Below, in pieces: positions 5,902 through 10,473 of a stretch of DNA of 10,473 nucleotides. This stretch comes from CAZPMT01 sp964587655 (GTDB taxonomy: Bacteria; Hydrogenedentota; Hydrogenedentia; Hydrogenedentales; SLHB01). The stretch spans positions 1 through 10,473 of the forward strand of contig CAZPMT010000165.1 of the NCBI GenBank assembly GCA_964587655.1. The letters are read 5' to 3'. Made by a program: the position numbers and the translations under genes. The notes below the pieces were generated by a model that saw only the letters and a list, made by a program, of their open reading frames with translations, had not been told where the DNA came from and made no database searches. The stretch's first letter is position 1. Every line of letters begins with the position of its first letter.

Positions 5902-7029
5902 ATGGTCCGGGCTCGGACGATGGAGCGTGGTCGAGTGAGTGCGCGGCGCCAGATAGCGCGGAAACGCGGGTACGACAGGCCCTCGACAAGGACGGCCGCC
6001 CAAGGCGTAACCATGATCGAGTTGCTCGTCGTCATAGTTATCATCGGCCTGATGGCGGGGATTGCGATCCCGACCTTCGCACGGTTCGGCTTTTTCTCCC
6101 GCAACGAGACGCAGATTGCCGCCGCCGAACTCTACAAACTGCTCAACGCTTCTAAAGTGTATGCCGCCACGTATCGCGTGAATGCCGGGCTCGCGTATGG
6201 AATTGAACTCAAGCGCGACAGCCTTTCGGGTCTGGCGCTGGAGGCTATTGATGCAGTGGCGATGGTGTACAGGCTCCCGGACCCCATTCGGAGGCGCTGC
6301 TATTTCTATGCTGATATGAACGGCAACCCGTTACCGGAAGCAGTTCCTATTCCCGAGAACGATTCAGGAAACCTGAGATGTGCTGCAGGCAACCCTACCG
6401 AATGTGGGAATGATGATGACAAGGAGGCTTATGTGCTCATTACGGGTGAGCACGAGCGCGGATCCTTTCGCGCTTTGCCTGAAGGCGCGGTGTTGCTGGC
6501 CGACAACCTGCTTCCGGACGGTGCAGGGAACCCTACCCTTTCCAATACGCTGAAGTCTATCCGGATATATACAGTTACCGCACGCTATGATGACTGCGCC
6601 GCCGAACCGAGGTTCGAGGCGCAAGTGGTGTCTCCGCTAAGAGTAGCCGATGACAATCAGGACATCTTGGGCAATCTTCGTCCAGAAGCGCCTAGCTTGC
6701 AGTACTTGGCGGCGATGCCAGCAGGATCCAAGTACTTAGAGTTCAAGCGGCCCGTCTGCGGGGGCGATCAGTCAGACCTCGGAACGGCGCCGACACTCGA
6801 AGACATTCAGGATTTCCGCTTTCCGGCGCATGTCTTCACGTCTTCGGGACGGATGGAGATGTATGACAGCACTCGGGAGCGTCTCACGATCTCGGTAGGG
6901 TACGCTCCGGACGTCGACCCGCAGGAACGTTTTACGAATTCAGCGGATCGTTCGGACGGGCTTCGAACGAAAGATATCGAGATATACCGTGGCACGGGGC
7001 GCGTTTCAATCGTGCCGGAAGAAAGCTAA
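5902..7029 (+). CDS. Minor pseudopilin, GspH-like, oversized
   Basis: A 375-residue protein with a prepilin N-terminus: Gly35 (codon 6004-6006) followed by VTMIELLVVIVIIGLMAGIA, so Val at +1 and Glu at +5. The family usually has Phe or Met at +1. The leader from ATG 5902 is 35 residues and Arg-rich. A GTG at 5935 with GGAG at 5922-5925 gives a 24-residue leader and is a serious alternative, as is ATG 5920. The soluble part is about twice the normal GspH/FimT length (150-200). It contains FRALPEGAVLLAD, like the LP.G strand of GspH, and several cysteines that could form disulfides after export. Its place directly after the GspG-like gene fits the G-H-I-J-K order. Expected role: a minor subunit involved in priming or capping the fibre. 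Membership of the prepilin family is secure; the H assignment rests mainly on position. Confidence 0.82.
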   Translation: MVRARTMERGRVSARRQIARKRGYDRPSTRTAAQGVTMIELLVVIVIIGLMAGIAIPTFARFGFFSRNETQIAAAELYKLLNASKVYAATYRVNAGLAYGIELKRDSLSGLALEAIDAVAMVYRLPDPIRRRCYFYADMNGNPLPEAVPIPENDSGNLRCAAGNPTECGNDDDKEAYVLITGEHERGSFRALPEGAVLLADNLLPDGAGNPTLSNTLKSIRIYTVTARYDDCAAEPRFEAQVVSPLRVADDNQDILGNLRPEAPSLQYLAAMPAGSKYLEFKRPVCGGDQSDLGTAPTLEDIQDFRFPAHVFTSSGRMEMYDSTRERLTISVGYAPDVDPQERFTNSADRSDGLRTKDIEIYRGTGRVSIVPEES

Positions 7030-7035
7030 TGCGCC

Positions 7036-7041
7036 AGGAGG
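7036..7041 (+). promoter_or_regulatory. Ribosome binding site deciding the GspI-like start
   Basis: AGGAGG lies five bases before ATG 7047. The upstream in-frame ATG at 7029 overlaps the stop of the previous gene (TAATG), and its own first codons contain this site. ATG 7047 is therefore the better start. Confidence 0.8.
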
Positions 7042-7046
7042 TCGCT

Positions 7047-7433
7047 ATGAAAGAGAAGCACGGTTTTACGTTGCTCGAGGTCCTGATCGCCTTGGTGATA
7101 CTGACGGTCGGGATTCTCGCGGCGATGCAGCTTTTCCCGGCGTCGTTGCGGCAGTCGCGCGCGGCGGCGGAACGCACGCAGGCGTCGCAGTTGGCGAACT
7201 CGCAGATGAGCCGGCTCCGGGCTATGGACGTCGGCCAGGATTTCGCCAGTTGGGTGGACAGGAACACGCTGGACACGCTTAGCACGACGGGACGATCGTA
7301 CGCGCTGTACAACGGATGGTCGACCACCGTCCAACGCACGGGCGCTGATTCGGATACATACCGCGTAACATTCTCGGTGCAGATGATGGACGGACGCCGC
7401 GAGAATTTCGTGACCTACGTGACGCGGCGTTAG
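7047..7433 (+). CDS. Minor pseudopilin, GspI/PilV-like
   Basis: A 128-residue prepilin-like protein, the normal GspI length. The leader MKEKHG is followed by FTLLEVLIALVILTVGILAA: cleavage after Gly6, Phe at +1, Glu at +5 (residue 11). TLLEVLIALVIL is the characteristic GspI/PilV form of the N-terminal helix. The rest is a short soluble domain with no cysteines. GspI normally binds GspJ and GspK to form the tip complex, and both candidate partners follow directly. An earlier in-frame ATG at 7029, overlapping the upstream stop codon, would add only six residues. The strong AGGAGG favours 7047. Translational coupling to the GspH-like gene is likely because the genes almost touch. Confidence 0.9.
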   Translation: MKEKHGFTLLEVLIALVILTVGILAAMQLFPASLRQSRAAAERTQASQLANSQMSRLRAMDVGQDFASWVDRNTLDTLSTTGRSYALYNGWSTTVQRTGADSDTYRVTFSVQMMDGRRENFVTYVTRR

Positions 7434-7462
7434 TTCGGAAGCGTATCGGACGGGATCACAGG

Positions 7463-8629
7463 ATGACCAGGATGTATGGAGCGACGGCCGCAGATCGGGG
7501 AATCGCTGATAGTCGCGGACAGCGCCTATCGGAGGGCCGTTGGTTTGCCCAGCCCGCGTCAACGCAGGCCAATCCTGTTATTCTGTCCGAGAAGAATCGG
7601 GGCTTCACTCTCGTCGAGCTGATGGTTGCCATGGCCATCTTCGCAGTGCTGATGGCCGGCATCACGATGATCTTCGTGGGGTCCCTGCGCACGACGCAGG
7701 TCGGCTACCAGCAAATGAAGGCGTACGAGCAGGCCAGGACGGCCCTCAGCGTGATCGACGACGACCTCGTCCGCAGTTTCTCCTCGCATCAAAGCTCCGA
7801 TATTCATAACCTCTACGGTACGCCAATCGGAATAACCTTCGTCGGCGTGGTTCAGGCAACGAGCGGCCCGAAAGACTTGAACATCGCCCGGATTACCTAT
7901 GTGGTGTACAACGAGACATCGAGCGCCGACTGGTTCCCCGAGGCGTTTGAAGATCCGGAAGGCTCCGGAGTCTTCGTTCCCGGATACCCGTACCCGCTGC
8001 TTCGGTATGTCGAACCCGGCGCCTCGGATCTGGAGTCATTTCAAGTAAAGTGGGATGAGAACTATGACGGCGTCGTTCTCGGCGACGCACTCCAGGGACT
8101 GTGCGATCAAGCCGCCCTGAATCTGGGCCTTCAGCCGTTCTCTTGGACCGATCCCGATCTCGATTCCGGCCAGCAAGACATCGTTCGCGCCAAGAAATGC
8201 GAGATATGGATCCGGGTGCTGGCCGGTGGCGACAGGCAGGTAGCTCTAGACTTCTGGCGGATCCGTAACGTCGATTACCGCGACTACGTCGTGACGGAGA
8301 ACGTCATTTCCACCGCGACGCCGGACGGACGCCAAGCGAACCCGTTCGACGGCTTCGCTCCGTTCTTCCACTACGAAACGTATTCCTATCCTCCCGAAGG
8401 CCAGACAGGCGAGCCATCCCTGAATAAGGATCCATGCTGGCCGTTCGGCGCCCCCGGCAATTATTGCCTCCCTCGGAATTGGCGCGAGCCGCGGTTGCCC
8501 GAGGTTGTGGAAGCTGAATTCTGGATGATGTTTCCGAGTCCGTATCCTGGTGCACCGGACTTCAAGCGATGGTTCGCGCTTCAAGTGAGCGTGCCGACCG
8601 GATATGCCCGGAAACCTGAAATAGGATAA
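7463..8629 (+). CDS. Minor pseudopilin, GspJ/PilW-like, with unusually long leader
   Basis: A prepilin-like protein of up to 388 residues. The cleavage site is Gly47 (codon 7601-7603) followed by FTLVELMVAMAIFAVLMAGI, with Phe at +1 and Glu at +5. The TLVELMVAMAIF form is typical of GspJ. Downstream, ARTALSVIDDDLVRSF and IARITYVVYNE also match GspJ layout. The soluble part is longer than usual (GspJ is about 200 residues). The start is uncertain. ATG 7463 and ATG 7472 are the only standard candidates before the cleavage site and neither has a good ribosome site; no in-frame ATG, GTG or TTG occurs from 7475 to 7600. The ATGs lie in a 9-base tandem, CAGGATGAC/CAGGATGTA (7459-7476). It stands between the GspI- and GspK-like genes, so it probably joins them in the tip complex. 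Confidence 0.85.
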   Translation: MTRMYGATAADRGIADSRGQRLSEGRWFAQPASTQANPVILSEKNRGFTLVELMVAMAIFAVLMAGITMIFVGSLRTTQVGYQQMKAYEQARTALSVIDDDLVRSFSSHQSSDIHNLYGTPIGITFVGVVQATSGPKDLNIARITYVVYNETSSADWFPEAFEDPEGSGVFVPGYPYPLLRYVEPGASDLESFQVKWDENYDGVVLGDALQGLCDQAALNLGLQPFSWTDPDLDSGQQDIVRAKKCEIWIRVLAGGDRQVALDFWRIRNVDYRDYVVTENVISTATPDGRQANPFDGFAPFFHYETYSYPPEGQTGEPSLNKDPCWPFGAPGNYCLPRNWREPRLPEVVEAEFWMMFPSPYPGAPDFKRWFALQVSVPTGYARKPEIG

Positions 8630-8666
8630 CGTGTTGAATTGAAGCGCGGCGAAGCCGCAAACGAAT

Positions 8667-8694
8667 TTTGGATCTTGGATTTTGGATTTTGGAT
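8667..8694 (+). repeat. Heptamer tandem array, (TTTGGAT)4 with one variant
   Basis: Four 7-base units: TTTGGAT (8667-8673), CTTGGAT (8674-8680), TTTGGAT (8681-8687) and TTTGGAT (8688-8694), then TG. It is a typical short intergenic tandem repeat of the kind common in some planctomycete-like and cyanobacterial genomes. Its core TGGATTG reappears in reverse complement at 8979-8985 and 8993-8999. Confidence 0.9.
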
Positions 8695-8716
8695 TGAACA
8701 TAGAGCGCGCTGGAAG

Positions 8717-8807
8717 CCTCCCTTTGAACGGGGTGCAGGGATCAATTCCCCCTTTGAGCGGAGCGCAGGGATCAATTCCCCCTTTGAAGGGGGTGCAGGG
8801 GGATGTT
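8717..8807 (+). repeat. Three direct 30-base units of a CCCCTTTGA..GGGGTGCAGGG palindromic repeat
   Basis: The CTTTGA core recurs at exact 30-base spacing (TTT at 8723, 8753 and 8783). Units one and two share GCAGGGATCAATTC at their ends; unit three ends GGTGCAGGGGGATGTT. Each unit contains a C-run and G-run around TTTGA that can fold on itself, and the third is the most perfect (CCCCCTT-TG-AAGGGGG). There are no unique spacers, so it is not a CRISPR array. It looks like a REP/MITE-type dispersed repeat, cause unknown. Confidence 0.88.
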
Positions 8808-8873
8808 AACTTCCAACGTATCGCTGAAAATCCTCGGCATAACATCCCCCTGCACCCCCTTCAAAGGGGGAAT
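8775..8873 (+). repeat. Perfect 34-bp inverted repeat with 31-base loop
   Basis: Bases 8775-8808 are the exact reverse complement of 8840-8873, with 31 bases between (8809-8839). The left arm is the third 30-base unit plus flanks, and the right arm is an inverted copy. A hairpin of 34 uninterrupted pairs would be very stable in RNA or single-stranded DNA. No T-tract follows, so it is not a classical terminator. It could still block exonucleases or slow transcription between the gspJ- and gspK-like genes. Confidence 0.93.
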
Positions 8874-8877
8874 CTGC

Positions 8878-8967
8878 GTGAAGATGCCGTTCGAATGGCG
8901 GCAACACATGAGCGGTATGTTCAAGAGCACCGCACGCCTTCTTCAATCCTGTCTTACCAATCCGTAA
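8878..8967 (+). other. Possible 29-codon small ORF (unproven)
   Basis: GTG 8878 to TAA 8965-8967 would give MKMPFEWRQHMSGMFKSTAR and nine more residues. It overlaps the leader of the gspK-like gene in another frame, and its stop lies at the edge of the second heptamer array. It may be the original, now out-of-frame, start region of that gene, or chance. No recognisable function and no good ribosome site. Confidence 0.2.
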
Positions 8968-10473
8968 TCCACAATCGTCAATCCACAATCGTCAATCCAC
9001 AATCGGGCGCGGCACTGGTCATCGCGATTGCCGTGCTGACGATCCTGCTTGCCATCGGGTTCACGTTTTTCTCGGTCAGCCGCCTCGAACTCAAGACCGT
9101 CACGAACGTCGAAAACACCGTGCGCGCAGACCTGCTAACCGACGGGGCCATCAACATCGCCATCAGCTTCCTGAACCAGGACAAGCACGATCATCCCACC
9201 GTCACCTCACTCGACCACGCTTGGCGCACCTACTTCAACGGCGCATGGATCCAAGGCAAACTCTGGGCCTTCTCGGAACAATGGGCGGAGGAACAGGCCA
9301 CGGGGCGGTTTGCCGGCTTTGCAGGTGGAACTGTGCCGACGATCTTCTTCACGGAAGAGGAAGGACCTCTGGGCAGCATCCCCGGCGGCGGCGGCATCGG
9401 CCATGTCTACTACCCGCGATATGAAGGCCAGCGAGGTCCCAATAACAGGCCGTACTATCTCGGGGAAGATCTCTACAGATTGGCCGACAACCCCTTCGTC
9501 ATCGACCCGCTCGGGCCGTTTCCCGCGGCGTATCAAGTGAGTGGCTGGGCCGACATCGACAACGACGGCGACGGCCTGCGCGACTCGATGTGGATACCGC
9601 TGGTATCCGACACCCTCGTGGGCAACACGGTGGACGGCGAAACCCTTGAGATTCTCGCGCCCGGCGATGGGATGGACAATAATCTCGACGCCAACATCGA
9701 TGAGACGACGGAGACGGCGGCATTCCTGTACTACGGCGGCAATGATGGCCTGGACAACGACAACCTGAACTCCGCGTCTCCTTCCGTTGACGACGACGCG
9801 GAAGACCGCTGGTTTCTAACCGCGCCAATCAACTCGCTCGACGCAGGCAACGGATTCTATCTAATCCTCCGCAACGTGGACATCCCGGGCGTGGGCACGA
9901 TCGACATCAACACCGACCCCTCGCTGCCCTGGCCAAACCGGTGGGTGGACGTGCTCGATAACGACTACGACCTCGTCCATAACAAGCACTTCGAATTCTA
10001 TACTCCGGCGACGGTGCCGCCGCTGCCGTACGATGACTCGAATCCACTCTATGTCCAGTATATGGCGCAGATTAATGACGCCAAAACCCTCTTGGAGCAG
10101 CGGCGCTTGGCCGGGCAAGCTCTTCCTATTAGAGTGCTGACAAATCTTCCCGCACCGTATGATCCCCCTGATGCGTTCGATCAACTTCGCGGCGTGCCGG
10201 AGATCAGCCCCCGATACCTCGGAGACGTCGCCAATGCGTGGCGCGTCAAATCGACCGGCGAGCCCGTATGCAACATCGTCGGACGCGCCGCGATCCTCAT
10301 CAACGACGAGGCCAGCAAGGTAAACGTCAACATCGCCGGCGGAAACACGCTGGAAATTCCGGCGATTACCGACCCTGCGACGGACGTGGTAGCAGCGGGT
10401 GCGGACCCGGATTACTGGATGCCGGCGACCGCCAGCGCGCAGTCTACTTCCCAATACTGCACGCGGGTCTTGC
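8895..10473 (+). CDS. Large GspK-like minor pseudopilin (3' end outside window)
   Basis: The frame is open to the window end: 526 codons from ATG 8895, unfinished. Gly38 (9006-9008) is followed by AALVIAIAVLTILLAIGFTF, a pseudopilin helix without Glu at +5, as is usual for GspK, the tip subunit. GRAAILINDEASKVNVN (N470-N479 region) matches the GspK signature DEQGKxNLN. The protein is already longer than a normal GspK (about 320). It carries two Asp-rich loops that look like calcium sites: DIDNDGDGLRD (220-230) and GDGMDNNLDANIDE (257-270). The start is uncertain. ATG 8895 is the last standard start before the cleavage site and has no clear ribosome site, and the 38-residue leader is partly encoded by a 14-base tandem repeat. 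The frame is also open back to 8643. It completes the G-H-I-J-K set. Confidence 0.85.
   Translation, partial: MAATHERYVQEHRTPSSILSYQSVIHNRQSTIVNPQSGAALVIAIAVLTILLAIGFTFFSVSRLELKTVTNVENTVRADLLTDGAINIAISFLNQDKHDHPTVTSLDHAWRTYFNGAWIQGKLWAFSEQWAEEQATGRFAGFAGGTVPTIFFTEEEGPLGSIPGGGGIGHVYYPRYEGQRGPNNRPYYLGEDLYRLADNPFVIDPLGPFPAAYQVSGWADIDNDGDGLRDSMWIPLVSDTLVGNTVDGETLEILAPGDGMDNNLDANIDETTETAAFLYYGGNDGLDNDNLNSASPSVDDDAEDRWFLTAPINSLDAGNGFYLILRNVDIPGVGTIDINTDPSLPWPNRWVDVLDNDYDLVHNKHFEFYTPATVPPLPYDDSNPLYVQYMAQINDAKTLLEQRRLAGQALPIRVLTNLPAPYDPPDAFDQLRGVPEISPRYLGDVANAWRVKSTGEPVCNIVGRAAILINDEASKVNVNIAGGNTLEIPAITDPATDVVAAGADPDYWMPATASAQSTSQYCTRVL
8972..9004 (+). repeat. 14-base tandem repeat (CAATCGTCAATCCA) inside the gspK leader region
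   Basis: Two exact units (8972-8985 and 8986-8999) and the start of a third (CAATC, 9000-9004), preceded by a degenerate CCGTAATCCA. Each unit is two related heptamers, CAATCGT and CAATCCA. It ends two bases before the cleavage-site Gly codon. A unit length of 14 is not a multiple of three, so gain or loss of a unit would shift the frame relative to ATG 8895. Confidence 0.9.

Larger units (their letters stand above)
8630..8894. other. Repeat-rich gap between the gspJ- and gspK-like genes
   Basis: This 265-base stretch is the longest gene-free interval in the window. It holds four tandem TTTGGAT-type heptamers, three direct 30-base palindromic units and an inverted copy forming a 34-bp hairpin (listed separately). 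The frame of the downstream gene is open from 8643 through all of it without a stop, so the lack of stops alone is no evidence that it is translated. No promoter or ordinary terminator was seen. Confidence 0.8.

Noticed and set aside
4991..5989. Long minus-strand open frame (332 codons) opposite the GspG-like gene
   Set aside because: It overlaps a convincing pseudopilin gene on the plus strand, has no recognisable motif, and reflects the GC-rich codon positions of the true gene.
8717..8872. CRISPR array
   Set aside because: Repeats directly abut at a 30-base period with no unique spacers, one copy is inverted, and no cas gene is present.
8775..8873. Intrinsic terminator
   Set aside because: The hairpin is strong but is followed by AATCTGCG rather than a T-tract, and the operon continues in the same direction.
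9861..10454. Minus-strand open frame (197 codons) opposite the GspK-like gene
   Set aside because: The plus-strand frame here contains the GspK signature and runs without stops to the window end, so the antisense frame is incidental.

Overview
The window is one continuous plus-strand gene cluster for a type IV pilus / type II secretion-like machine. It reads: the 3' end of a GspE/PilB-type ATPase (2-466), a PilT-type retraction ATPase (571-1686), a second, complete GspE/PilB-type ATPase (1729-3471), a 100-base assembly gap, a GspF/PilC-type inner-membrane platform protein (3668-4906), and five pseudopilins in the classical G-H-I-J-K order: GspG-like (5075-5836), GspH-like (5902-7029), GspI-like (7047-7433), GspJ-like (about 7463-8629) and a large GspK-like protein (about 8895 to beyond the window end). 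All are read in the same direction. Most gaps are short enough for an operon, except the repeat-filled 265 bases between gspJ and gspK. No convincing minus-strand gene and no RNA gene was seen.

Working together, the PilB/GspE ATPases would drive assembly of a (pseudo)pilus through the GspF platform, and PilT would drive disassembly. The GspG-like protein would build the fibre, and the H, I, J and K proteins would prime or cap it. A PilT next to a GspE-K type gene set is a hybrid: dedicated type II systems normally have no retraction ATPase, while classical type IV pili do. No secretin (GspD/PilQ), GspC, GspL/M (PilM/N/O) or prepilin peptidase is inside the window.

The organism is probably an uncultured, fairly high-GC, Gram-negative-type bacterium. 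Oversized pseudopilins, an Asp-rich GspK-like protein, heptamer repeats of the TTTGGAT / CAATCCA kind and CCCCCTTTGAAGGGGG-type palindromes together recall planctomycete- or Hydrogenedentes-like genomes. That placement is an impression, not a demonstrated assignment. The 100-N run shows that this is a scaffolded draft assembly.

The non-coding signals that stand out are: a 13-bp-arm palindrome whose 27-base core is repeated on both sides of the N gap, so the gap may be artificial; two similar translation-initiation sites in frame for the GspG-like gene; a run of nine Gs inside that gene; and a composite repeat region at 8667-9004. The composite region has inverted heptamer arrays around three direct and one inverted copy of a 30-base palindromic unit, including a perfect 34-bp inverted repeat. 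It runs into the leader-coding region of the gspK-like gene.
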